From assembly GCF_902713425.1 (NCBI RefSeq), contig NC_081209.1, positions 7,344,156 through 7,408,155 on the forward strand: 64,000 nt of DNA, read 5' to 3'. This DNA is from Acipenser ruthenus (Eukaryota > Chordata > Actinopteri > Acipenseriformes > Acipenseridae). Below, one piece after another: positions 44,390-56,358 of the stretch. The notes beneath the pieces are model-generated. The model saw only the letters and a list, made by a program, of their open reading frames with translations. It was not told the DNA's origin and did no database searches. Made by a program: the position numbers and the translations under genes. Position 1 is the stretch's first letter; each line of letters begins with the position of its first letter.

Positions 44390-45702
44390 GTTGAGTCTAT
44401 TTTATTCAAGTAAAATCTAAAAGGAAAGAAATTGTGTCAGCCTGCCCCTGAACAAGCACAATACTTCCGCTGTCCCACCCTGAACTGCGGCTTCAGGAAG
44501 TGAAGAAACACTTCCACCTTAATACTTGTGATGAAGCAAGTAAGCCGCAAGGTGGCGCCAACATTTAGGTTAAAATCGCGTAGCTATACCTAGCCAAGAA
44601 CCTCATCAAACAAGACCAATCTAAAATTACAATAGCACTAACAAAATCGGTATTTCCTTAACGATTAACATGACAGGACGAAATCAACACCTTCTATGGC
44701 TACTGTATATTTTTATCAACTTTCTACCGGAATGGTCTTCATCCTTTAGCAGATTGCATAGGTTGTCTGCTATTGCAGCTAGTGTTTTCCATGTTTCTTA
44801 AGTGTTTTTAATGCATACTGAAATGGGACTTTCAGAAAGCCTTACAAATACGTTGTTTTCAATTGTTCATGCTAATCCATGTATGCTATGGACCCTTCTG
44901 TTTAATTTGCTTGCCTGTATTTAATAAATAAAATTATTTTTTTTTAATGAAAATATCAGTTTCCCCCCTCCCCCTCCTCTCACCAACACGCATTTGCAAG
45001 CATCTAACTCAAGGTACTGTATTTCAAAACAAGGCTTGCAAACAATACCCACTTTTAAAAAAAAAAACACACAATACATCAGAGATCACAATGTTTCTTT
45101 ATACAACACATTCACATACATTGACAAATATACAAAAATAAACCTTCTTGACTGTGGTTGAGTAATATTTGAGTTTTAAACTGCAGTGATGTTAATTATT
45201 TCAGTAATAAATAACCCTTTGATTAATGAAGTAAAGGAGCATGCTGTCTTTAGATTATATCGAATCCAAAATCAGGCTCATATTATTCAGTACAATAACT
45301 TTTCGGCTGGTACTCAGCTCGGCTCTGCAATCTATCTTTCGTTGCTTTCTCGCGGGCCAACAATGGCTGGTAACGTTTTCCCTGAATAAACAAACTGTAC
45401 AGCCCTCATTGACCAAGGTTACTAAATGAAAATATTTAGACAGCATTTATTTTTAGGCTGCACTCCTTAACATTTGCAGACCAATTTCTGTTAACCTTTT
45501 TTACTTTTGCAACATCCATATTGTTCAAGATCCAAAAGAAGATTATGTCACATCGCTCACAACCAATTATTCTATTAGAAGAAACAAGTATGACCAGACA
45601 GTGGAGAGGATCTTTATGAAGATTTTGATGCTTCTTTTATAAATAATATACTGTCAAGACCTAGGAGGAGGTCGCTGATTTTCATTCAGCATTTCTTCTG
45701 CT
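44390..45702. promoter_or_regulatory. arpc3 promoter side and gpn3 3' flank
   Basis: Spacer between arpc3 (start 44389) and the gpn3 stop (45703), both on the minus strand. On the minus strand an ETS-like word, cggaagt, lies at 44463-44469 and a possible second at 44494-44502 on the plus strand. A gpn3 polyadenylation hexamer (minus-strand AATAAA) is near 45446. The remaining AT-rich sequence shows nothing else. Confidence 0.4.
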
Positions 45703-48700
45703 TCATTCGCACACTTTGTCTTGGAAAAATGCATCATAGTTTGCATCATTGGGCTCCTCTTCCACCACCTGCAATACAAGGAAAGCAATTCAGTTACAGG
45801 CTAGCAGCCAGACACGCACATGATTAACAAGCAGCAGAAGCACTTTGTGCCAACCCTGCTTTTAGCTTTTCGGTCTGTTTGACCGGACAGATTCCACTTT
45901 GCAGAAATGTTACAGCTCTTTTTCATCATGGCATTTTTTTGACTTCCTAACTTGAGTTCATGAACGCAGATACAGAAAGTCATTACTATGCCATGTTAAT
46001 AGAATTTCCCTGGAAGGACTATGTAGACAAACACTGGACTTTGAAAAATTTCCTCCCAGGCTCTCACCTTGGGCTCTTTGAACTCCAGATCCTCGCCGTA
46101 CTGGATGGCAAAGTCAATGTGCTGCAGGACTATGTTAATACCCTCTTCGTCTGTGCGGTCAAACATCAAGAAACGAACCATGCTGTAGTCATCAATCTAG
46201 AGAGACACAGAGAGAAGTGAGGACAGGACTAAGCTACAAATACATTACACACACATATATTACATATATAGTTCTGTATTGTTTGCTAGACTTACCAAAC
46301 CACAGATGGCTTTGGTTAGTTTCTTAAACTTTTCGCTTCTCAGTGTAGTGCTATTATCTTCAAGTAAAGAGTACATATCCGGGTCTAAATATCTGAAGAC
46401 AAAAAAAAAAAATCTTACCGTAAATTGTTTTAAATATTTTTTGTTAGAATTTTGCAAATACAATGATCCTTGCATCACTTATTTTTTAATTGCAATGTCT
46501 GTTCACAGGAAACCTTGTTAACCTACTTTTCAATCTCCCTCTTGGCTTTCTTGCTGAGCAAGTCCATCTTGGTCATGATGTTGACCTGCGGGATTTCCAG
46601 GGACACCATTGCACTCAACGCTGCCATGATACCTGAGATGAACTGGAGAGCAGACCCGGGGCTAATTACAATTACAGCAGCACTGTTTGCTGAATTGCAA
46701 TTACAATACTGCTTTCTTCAGTTAGAATGATGCTGCAGTAATTACAATTCCACTAAAAAGTAACACAAACAACTGCACATATTAATATACTGAGCATCAA
46801 AAGAAACGTATCACTTCTATCTGGATAAAATTCACTAGATGTGATCGAAAAATGACAAACTCTGTTTTAGAGCAGGTGCAGTGACTTTTTATAGTGCTGA
46901 TTAACAATTGACATCACGAAGGTGCTGCAAAATGATCTGTCGATCTTGGGCAGGTGTTGTGACTCTTGGTCTCCCAGTTCGTGGCCTGTCATTGACAGAG
47001 TGTGTCTGGTTATACCGTCTCGCCAGGTTTGAAATTGCTGGCTGTGAGCACCCAAGACTATGCTTAGTCTAGCCTCCAACATGCCGATCGCACGAAGGCG
47101 CTGCTCTCTTGACATATGTGGCATATTGTTTTTTTTCTATGATTGTCTTTTATTGCTTTTATTCAATTTAGCAATTCAACAGCTGAAATCACTCCATATC
47201 CAGTGTCCAAACAACTATCTCACTAATTAGGTGATTAAGTGCATATGCTTCAGTCATAGTCACTGAAGCGTGTCATGGTCAAGGATGAATGATCGAATGA
47301 TTAAAAAGAAACAAAAACATTTAGTCAATGTCTATCATTTATATACCTTATTTTTTTTCGAAAATAAGTGTTATAATAGTGATACATTTCTTTTGATGCT
47401 CGGTACATGTTTACTCTATTTATTTTAAATAACAAAGCAATAAATCAGTTACAGACACAGAAAACATACTATGTAATTTTTTTTTTTTCAAACTGGGGTC
47501 ACTAAAAGTGGTTGAAAATACAATAATGATCAAATGACAAAAATGTGTAATTAAATTGTAATCAATCAATGATACAGTATAATCACAATTATGCAGGTGT
47601 AACAAGGTTCAGCTACAGTCAAATTGTAATTGCAATTAATTATGAATCGCACAACTACAATTGTAAATCGACCCCAGGTCTGCTTGAGAGACCGGAGGAC
47701 GAGGAGCGCTCCACACGCATCCCTGCAACATTCAGACAACAAACAACAGACAGCAACAGCCTACAGGGGGCACTTTTACAATGAACTTGTGATTTTAAAC
47801 TAAAGCAGCAGGCACCTTAAAGGACTCCACCATGAACTGAGAATCAACGAGAAACACTCCACAGACTCTGAACTCCCATTGCTGGAGCTGCTCCACAATC
47901 TGCTTCATCACTGGCAGGTGAGTGTAGAGCTCGATCTGACCTGCAACACAACAAGGAACCCCTCTGATCAGAACCCACCCCCCAGAGTACATTCCAAACC
48001 CCTCTGATCAGAACCCACCCCCCAGAGTACATTCCAAACCCCTCTGATCAGAACCCACCCCCCAGAGTACATTCCAAACCCCTCTGATCAGAACCCACCC
48101 CCCAGAGTACATTCCAAACCCCTCTGATCAGAACCCACCCCCCAGAGTACATTCCAAACCCCTCTGATCAGAACCCACCCCCCAGAGTACATTCCAAACC
48201 CCTCTGATCAGAACCCACCCCCCAAAGTACATTCCAAACCCCTCTGATCAGAACCCACCCCCCAGAGTACATTCCAAACCCCTCTGATCAGAACACACAC
48301 TCCAACTTACCCTGGATAGAAAATGTAATAAAAGTTACCTGGACAGTCAAACAGTACGTAGTCATCCTCAACATGTCCCAGGCATTCCTCCAGCCAGCTG
48401 AAGTTGTTAGCTAAATACTCCATGCAGAAAACAAGCCCTCCGTTCGGGCCGAACCTTAGAGAGTCATCCTCCATCACATCATCCACCTGAATCAGCTCTC
48501 TGATATCTGGGGCAAGACACAGCACAGACATAACTACAGGAAGCACTGACACCTTGTTGTTTCAGATAATCACTTGTGACTGTGATTGTGTCAATAGAAA
48601 TTAGATACACCAGGGATGGAAATAAGACTCCTACTGCATAGCAGTTTCACCCATTCAAGGTTTAATACATGCTTGAATAGCCAGTGTATAGGTATCAAGC

Positions 48701-49843
48701 TCAAGTGTGTCTTATTAAACTCATTAACACCAGGAATGGATCGCACTGCTATGCAGTGGGAGTCTTACTTCCATCACAGGCACAACTTATGCTGTACTAT
48801 ACATATTTCACCATTAAATATTGATAATAAATACCAACACTCAGTGTTTTGCCTCATTTGGTTTTATTAGTTTCTAAACACCTTGGTATGTTCAAAGCTT
48901 TTTCCACAAGTCTGGGAGATCTATCTTGCCATCCATCTCTGCAGGTGTGTTTCAAGTGTTTGATACTGGAACATGGGCATGGCTCCAAAGCCACAGCACA
49001 ATGTTACCTACCTGCCATGACAGGATAGGAGAAATACTCTGCTGCTGGATCCAGGTTCACCACCTGTACTGACCGGTTGATGGCCTCACAATGCTGGACA
49101 ATGGTGGCACAGTATGTGCTCTAGTAAGAGTTGGAACAAAAACAAACATAAATAAGCTGTCAAATAATGCATCAGTGTTGGAATCAGATGTAATAAATGT
49201 GTTCTGTCATTAATATAAATACATGACTACAGAATGTGAAATTTGGCTTATTCTATATTAAATGTAACGTGTACCGATATGTATACATTTTAAACGTATT
49301 TATTCATTGTCACTCAAATTCTCACCTCTAATGTTTAGGTGTAGGAAAAAAAACAGGTCTGCTCCACCCGGCTGCACATAGGAGTACCTGCACTTTGTTG
49401 AGAATTTCACCCCTGAATAAAGTCATTCCGGAATAAGATTTATAAAACGGAACATTATTTTTAGAATACAATATAAATAAAATAATATAGCACATTTATG
49501 CAGTGAGATGTCCCATATAAATTCCGCCGATGGCCAATCTGTACGCGTTATGATTCACTGCGTACACATGGGTTTGTTTAGAACAGCACTGGTCTGATAT
49601 TCCGAGGGGAAAAAAAAAAGGATCGAGTTTGGACTAGTTTAAACTGAGCTCAGTGAAAAACAAGCTGAACGAAAGAACACAGAAAATGCTTTTATATATA
49701 CTTATCTTTGAGTTTGAGTTTTTTTTTTAAATTATACTATATTCCCTGCTGATGATTACATGGCAACCACATATCAAAACAGTTCAATATTTTACCTTTC
49801 CACTGCCAGCAGGGCCCATCACGAGTTGTGCAAATCTCGGCAT
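45703..49843 (-). CDS. gpn3: GPN-loop GTPase 3
   Basis: Small GTPase that works with GPN1 in assembly and nuclear import of RNA polymerase II. Eight exons on the minus strand: 49796-49843, 49012-49120, 48339-48506, 47816-47940, 46527-46642, 46296-46392, 46068-46196 and 45703-45768. They join to 285 aa (human 284). The P-loop GPAGSGKS is at residues 10-17; [11 protein letters not shown] and the GPN motif within [14 protein letters not shown] follow, then [17 protein letters not shown] and the guanine-specificity motif TKMD. The last exon encodes an acidic tail ([16 protein letters not shown]) that differs from the human end but keeps its character. Introns hold a 40-bp minisatellite, nested transposon remnants and a MITE. 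The gene is head-to-head with fam216a. Confidence 0.97.
46650..47683. mobile_element. non-autonomous repeat split by a Tc1-like element
   Basis: Ends are inverted: gcagacccgggg at the left and, reverse complemented, gcagacctgggg at the right, followed in both by attac/caatt words. About 420 bp belongs to this repeat; the rest is the inserted element 46790-47403. The left end begins only seven bases from the edge of gpn3 exon 5. Similar ccccaattgcaatt-type sequence is seen near 22535-22600 and 62360-62450. Confidence 0.6.
46790..47403 (-). mobile_element. internally deleted Tc1-like element
   Basis: 614 bp with inverted ends ctgagcatcaaaagaaacgt and, reverse complemented, ccgagcatcaaaagaaatgt, flanked by TA on both sides. 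On the minus strand it keeps the start of a transposase: [20 protein letters not shown], then a helix-turn-helix-like region in a broken frame near 47060. The catalytic domain is missing. It lies within another repeat in a gpn3 intron. Confidence 0.85.
47955..48300. repeat. 40-bp minisatellite filling a gpn3 intron
   Basis: The word cctctgatca recurs at 47961, 48001, 48041, 48081, 48121, 48161, 48201, 48241 and 48281: an exact 40-bp period, about 8.5 units, nearly identical. The intron runs 47941-48338 (398 bp), so the array makes up most of it, leaving about 15 bp at the acceptor side and about 38 bp at the donor side. Each unit has a ccaccccccc-type C run. Confidence 0.97.
48614..48776. mobile_element. 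foldback MITE, copy 3
   Basis: About 163 bp, the best preserved copy. Left end ggatggaaataagactccta and right end with the complementary gggagtcttacttccatc; the arms reach ctgcatagcag, about 30 bp. It lies in a gpn3 intron. Confidence 0.88.
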
Positions 49844-50177
49844 GTCTATATTTAATTTGCGCCGTACGAGAGAGATTTTAATAAATATTTTGTCCTGCTT
49901 CTATCCACATAATAACGTTACACTCGTTCGCTTTCTGACACTTCACCCGCCATGCTTGTCCCAGAGAACTTCCGCCAGTTTGACGCTACGGGTCATCATT
50001 TGAGTCAAACGTTGACGGCGTTTTTGAAATACCTTCTGTAGCTATTACTCAGACAGACACCAATCAGATGGCTCCGTTGACGTAGGTATCACGAATCATT
50101 CCAGGTTTTAATTTCTGTAGTGTATGAAATTGAGTTTAAGTTGAATTAAAAAAAAAAAATCCAACACTACGGCAGCC
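49844..50177. promoter_or_regulatory. bidirectional promoter region, gpn3/fam216a
   Basis: 334 bp between the gpn3 start codon (minus) and the proposed fam216a start (plus). A CCAAT box (ccaatcag) lies at 50060-50067 and a CRE-like word (tgacgta) at 50078-50084. The same two genes are head-to-head in human. Confidence 0.55.
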
Positions 50178-52286
50178 ATGGAGACTACCACAGAAAGAGC
50201 ACAGAAAGCAAATATGTCTAGATTTATTAGGTATTCGAGAACAAAAGCAAAGGTTAAAAAAAAAAAAAAAAAACACTTTTTAAGGTATTTTTTTGAAGTA
50301 TTGGTGTATAATCGCGATTAAATAGAATTTGAAATGTTTACAGTACCTCCTCATACGCTAAACTTAAAAACAAATGATCGCTTAAATATGCACCATATAT
50401 TGTTGTTTTGCCCATTTTGGATACCGTGTTTATTGGAAACAAATTATAAACATATGTGAGACTTATACTATATATACAAACTATTTCACAGGGTCAAATA
50501 CATTATTATTTTATATATATTTTATTTTAATATAATTTGTATTTCAATGTATTACTCAATTCAAGGCAGTATTCTGAGAATACTGTACTTGTAACATTCA
50601 ACAGAGTCGTCTGTGAATGCTGTGTTGGATAGATGATAGTTTCTTGCCTTCAGTTTCAGTGGCGAGCTAAAGATCCCCAAGGAATCCCCTGCCAGATGCA
50701 CAGCACAGCACAGCATGGTTGCTTAGGAATCATGCAAAGACTTACAAATGCTTATTTAGATATGCATTGAAGAAGGACTAAACCTCAGTCATATCGGGTG
50801 AGCTTGCTTTTGACTCTGTCACTTACTTGTTGTAGTCGACAGCTCTTTAAATTCAGTATTTGAATGCCCATTTGAGTCAGGACAATATAGTTTACGATAG
50901 TATTACAATGCAGTATTATTTACTGTATGCACTTTGTGTACATGTATATTGAATGCAGTATTATGGACATAATAATAATAATTTAGATTTCTAACAAACC
51001 CGTGAAATGTTGTTAAATGTAGTACTTTGCATATGTATTAAATGTATTTTGCAGTAAAGTTTCTGTAAAGTCTCGGATGGTGTTTTCCGCTCTTATGTAA
51101 CACTGTACAGTTTATGTTTCTGGTCTTTGTCAACATACACAATCAAAGTTCTGATTTTGATATTAAATACACGTTACAATGTGAATCCTGTATTTTTGCG
51201 TGCTTCTTGCTAAACACACACACATTTTCACAATAACTTCCCCACGAATGCAACATTAACATAACCGTAATCAGCCCTTAGCTATGTCATCACCGCGTAG
51301 CCATTGATATTGTCCTCTTTGTTTTTAAACATTAAATATTAATTGAGGATGTTTAAAAAACAAATATTGAACAGCAGATACACTGTAAACACCTAACATA
51401 CTGATCAGGCGCAGGCGCACTACCTTAAAATGTCGTTATATAACTAATTGGGACGTTGGCCTTTTTTGGGGGGGCGGGGGGTCCTGTTTATAGTATTAAA
51501 AAATGTACGGTACAGGAATAAGGGTTTCACTTTGCTCCAGCAATGAACATCCGCCAGTAGTGATGAGAAAACAGGTAACGTTCGTCGAACAGGGCTGCAA
51601 AGGGCAGGATTTGCCTCAAGCCAAGCAGGTCTTAGCAACAAGGTAGGGAATAGTATTGAGCACGATTCTGATTACACTGTATTGAGGCTGCAAGCACGCA
51701 GCATGCAGACACTTGTACTTGCAATCTTTTTAAAATGAGGACTGTAGTGTTTTTGGTTACGTGTATTGCTATTACATGTTTTATTATTATATTATAAAGT
51801 AATATAGGCTACAAACTATAGGCTACAAACCTTTAGGGGGGTTATAAAACAAACTGTCCAGTTCCAGGACTGTTTGTGATAAATATAAATATCTGCCTCC
51901 TTTTCATACTAGTACCATTGTGGTATTGCATTGTTCAGAATTCCTCCCCTGGTCATTTCCTCTCCTGGGCTGGCTCTTTCCACCAATAGGCTATTGCTGC
52001 AGATGGCTTTAAAAAGAACAAAGACAAATGACTGTCTTTGGGAGAAGGTACAATAAAATGCAACAAAACAAACATGTTTAGCAATCATTTAGTTAACTAA
52101 GCCTATTTACTTTGCTATAATCAGAAATGTTTACCTTTTTTCGATTCTAATTTGTGATTTCGTGGCTCTCTTTATCAAATGCTTTGCTCAAAGTTTAAGC
52201 CAAAAAGACTGGGCAGCTGTCCTCTAATATTATAAGTCTTGTCACATTAGATTTTTGGCCCTTGTCCAGTGTCTCCAGGCTACTAT

Positions 52287-52339
<53 letters not shown>

Positions 52340-55068
52340 GCCACATGTTTTACTCCCTTATTTTCCATTGAAATAATAGGGATCCGCTGTCTGCAAGATC
52401 TGAGTAACAAAAAGAGAGTTTTTGTTTTCAGCGTCCAGGTTACTGTGGTGATGCTGGAAAGCAAACAGGAGCCCTGTTGTAAGATGTTGGACTTGCAGTC
52501 TTGTGAACCTCTGCTTTCAAAGGTGCAGGTTCCTCACATGTCAGTTTCAAGGAAATGAATGTTTTATAAGACTGTAATTGATATTCTTGTAGAATACCTT
52601 TACAGTGCATGTTTGGAAGCTTCATTAATAGAAAAGACAATCAGATTTTAAACTGAAAACCTATAATGAATAATACCACTAATACTAATTCACATCTTTA
52701 AAGGTCAGCAGGACATTGCTACCCACAGAGTAACAGATACACAGGTAAGCACCATTTAAATTAACTTTTGTGTAGCATAGCAGAATCAAAGGTAATGTAA
52801 GATGCAGGCAGTAGCCAAAACGTTTGCCTGCTTGACTTTAGTTTTGAGTATTTAAAGTTCTGGATGTATTCTGAGAACCCCCCTTTTACCAAATCTAGAG
52901 GACCCTGAACATCTAATGAGGAAACGCTCTTCACTAACGTCTTTATAGCCTGATTATCGTTTATAGTATGTAATTCGGGCCACACTGATGAAAATAGCAC
53001 ACTAGGAGGTTTAGATTATTTAAATGACTTAAAACACACACACACAAAGACCACACTAGGTTTTGCTAGATTTGTGATTTTCTGTACCATATTCTGTTTT
53101 TCTCCTTGCTGTTATAGACCAGACAGCCACAACCAAGAGCCAATTGCATTCTAAAGCCATGCAGCTGTCTGGCACACCTCAACTGAAAACTGTACACATT
53201 CCCAAGTCAATGAGGGCTGCCCCCTTTCTGCAGGTACAGTATAGGGTGACTCATAAGCAACGCTCCTTGGGGGGGAAAACGATTAGAGAACACGACTTTC
53301 TATTTATGTTTCTTTTTCTTTTTCTTGCACTGTATTTACTTTCCAAATACACAAATTAGGTAATGGAATTCCTTCAAATAGAAATAGTAGTGCAATTGTG
53401 GTTGTCAGTTACTCACATGCATATATAATGTATACTGTATATTTTCTGTGGTTTGGTTATTTCAGCACCCGGACTTGACTACAGGACAGAAGAGGTATCT
53501 GTGCAGCATTGCCAACGTCTACAGCACAGAACACCTGCGTACACAGATAAGGAGACAGTATCTGAACATGCTGCAGCCCTGCATGCAAACAGGTACGTGC
53601 TTAGTGCAGCCACTGCATGCAAACAGGTATGTGCTTAGTGCAGGTAGGAGAGGGGTTTGGCACATACACTAGACTAGAGCAATGCACTGGTGACTCATGT
53701 GAATCAAGAGTGTTATATCAGTCATTGGATATTTTGTGTTCCTATTATATTATAAAATTAACCATATGAAAAACACTGAGCTTGAATTGAGCCCATGCTG
53801 CTAGCCCTTTTAAACGTTTATCATAGTAAAAGCATAGTAAAGTGTAATAAAGCATAGTGAAAAAGCATAGGTGACCTTTATAAAGCTTAGAGATATGGCA
53901 AAACCATATTAAAAAAACATGGCAAACCATGGTAAATGCAAAGCATAACCATGGGAAAAACATGCAAAATTACCGTGCAGATTTGCCATGATAAATTTTT
54001 ATAAGGTCAGGTGTGATGTTTGCACATTCTTTCCTAATTTGGTTCTGTAATTCCCGGATTTGTTAGTGTACCTGTGAGCCGTTGTTTATCAGGAATCACA
54101 TTGCTTAATCCACAGCATGTAGCATTTATAATAAACTATCTTTCTTTTTTTCATGTAAACAAAACCTGTCCCTTAATTTCATCCCATGTGTTTGGTCTTT
54201 TTTTCCTAGATGTCATTTGTGAAGAAAGGTATTCTATATCCAGATCAAGATTAATAACTCAAATTCTTGTTGTTGTGTGTAGGCGCCATCATGTCATGTG
54301 AAAATCCGAACCCCAGTGCCAAAGTGCTGCTCCACCAGCAGACCCTGTCCCAAATGGGCAAGAGGACTGAACCTCTCCGAAATAACAAGCCCACACCAGG
54401 GAGGCACAGACAAACCCACACTGGGAACATTATTCTCCCCAGCATAATAGATGGAGGACACAGGTCTGTAGTCTGTTCATTCCACAGTGTAATCACCTTT
54501 CCTTCTTGAAAACAGTAACATACATTTCTTTTGTATAAAACCTTTAGAGATTTGTGTTAGAAGTCATGAAGGATGACACTAAAGAGTCTCAGTGATAATG
54601 TATTATATTTCCAGTTGGGTTGTGTGTGTGTATTTAATGTAAAGTGTGTTCATAACATTAGAGTGCAGTCCAGTGCGCCAACCTCCAACCAGAGAAGAAC
54701 CAGTAAAGCGAAGACAAAGGCAGGGACGCAAAGGAAGTGTCTGAAAGGTAAGCACAACTCAGGAAAATCCACTGTTACCAGTAGTCTGTCTCATGTCTGA
54801 GTGATGTTATTGTCTGGTTTTGGGTACTGTTATACTCAGGCCAGGCAAAAAAAAGTCAATGTGATTTAGTTGGATAAAACGATCTCAATAGTGATTTTGT
54901 TTTACCTGACTCTTTTCAGATACCAAGGTTAAACTTGACTGTGTAAGAAAGGAACAAAAGCATGGAGAGGAGTCGTTGATGCAAACCATAAGATCCTTAT
55001 CTATTGAAGAGGAGCAGGGAAAATCTGGCAGCCTGTCAGCGGAATCCTACAATTACAAATCAACATAG
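50178..55068 (+). CDS. fam216a: FAM216A-like protein
   Basis: Family of unknown biochemical function (human C12orf24). Five exons are firm: 53118-53233, 53466-53592, 54283-54463, 54662-54747 and 54920-55068. They contain the family core HPDLTTGQKRYLCSIANVYS and the segment LKTVHIPKSMRAAPFLQ before it. The 5' end is less sure. A start METTTERAQKANMSRFI at 50178-50230, with a strong Kozak context, fits the head-to-head arrangement with gpn3. Exons 52432-52522 and 52729-52744 (16 nt) then link in phase to give 272 aa, close to the human length of about 273. Alternatively exon 52704-52744 joins exon 1 directly and also stays in phase. The protein is basic, low in complexity and without a signal peptide or membrane segment. 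A tandemly duplicated splice donor follows the exon ending at 53592. Confidence 0.85.
52288..52337. repeat. (GT)n microsatellite
   Basis: About 25 GT units in the fam216a 5' region, roughly 95 bp upstream of the candidate exon 2 acceptor. Confidence 0.97.
53581..53647 (+). repeat. fam216a: 34-bp tandem duplication containing a splice donor
   Basis: The word gcatgcaaacaggta occurs at 53581 and again at 53615, followed both times by (c/t)gtgcttagtgcag. Each copy carries a usable GT donor after aaacag. The family reading frame needs the first (exon end 53592). The second would lengthen the exon by 34 nt and bring an early stop in the next exon. A third possible donor (gtgcag|gtagga) follows at the end. 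Confidence 0.9.
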
Positions 55069-56358
55069 CCACACTAACAAAGCTCATTACAGGAGGCGAT
55101 CATTTTATTGAGTGCACGGCACTACTGATGTCTTTTATTTATATTTATCCACTTGGTGTAAGTAGTTCCTTAAAAGTACCTTCATTTCCTTTGTTCTCCT
55201 AAATGGCGAGTAGTGGTATTACTTCAGGTTTCATGTCAAGGATAGTTAGATTTCAAGACCCCTATCAAATTGTTAAATAGCTTAGAATACAATAATATAG
55301 CTCCCCAGAATGTACTGGATCCTCTTCCAGTGACCTGTTTTACTTAGTGGTTCTGTGCATTGTCCTCAAGTGCAATTGAGGCATTAAGTGGTTTCTTCCA
55401 CTTTGATCCCACTTAGCAAGCTGCAGCCCCAAGGGAAGAGGCAGCCATCACATGCAAACCATCCAGTATTTCATTACTTAAATGGGTTTGCTTTCAAATG
55501 ATTAATGGATGACAGAACGATCACAGTTTAGTTTTCAGACTGCATGCCAGGATCTTAAAGTTGCTCTATCCAGTTCATTAAACTTGGGTTACTATTAAGG
55601 TGGCATGATGGACCGTTCTGCTGTAAAAATGCTAGGTGTGCTCCAGAGTGGAAGAGGGGAGACATGCATAGTGTATGTTGATTACATGCATATTGGCAAC
55701 AAGGACTACAAAAAGTATATGTAAAATGAACAAACAAGCAGCCGATTCTAATTAGCTTAAAATACATTGTGTGTCTGAATTGTCAATACAAGAATCTGTT
55801 GAATTCAATAAAATCCACAGCAAAAATAAATCTCAGATGTGGGATTTTTTTTTTTAGCACTACCTGCCCATACAACATTCTTCCATATTTCCCAGTGTGC
55901 TGTGCAAGTGAGATTGGGAGATAACAAGGTAGTGTTGTACTTGCCAGTACTTCCCAAACACAGTTAAACCACAGCTTTCTAAATGAAAAATAACAAAACA
56001 AATCAAACACGAATGAAGTTTTATTACAACATCAGTACATTGGGGCAAATGAAGTCCTCTAATGTTCCATGCGGCATTTCTAAACGATATCTTTCCAGTA
56101 GTTAATAATGGGATTTAAGAGAATATTTACATGACTAAACTTTTTTTTTCAAACAAACCATGTTGCATTATTGTACAATTCTTCAAACAAACTAACAGCA
56201 GCACTCTGCTGCTAAATAAAAATGACAGTGAATATTTATATATCTTTTTTTAATGTTAGCAAAACATGTATAATACAGTTGTAGCGTTGAAACTCGGTGG
56301 TTGAGCTGCAAGATGAAAGGAATGAGACAGTACAAAGGGACCCATCACCGCGCCTTCT
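55069..56358. other. convergent 3' ends of fam216a and vps29
   Basis: Both genes run into this spacer. A plus-strand AATAAA at 55807-55812 may end fam216a and a minus-strand AATAAA at 56020-56025 (334 bp after the vps29 stop) may end vps29. Nothing else is recognised. Confidence 0.5.
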
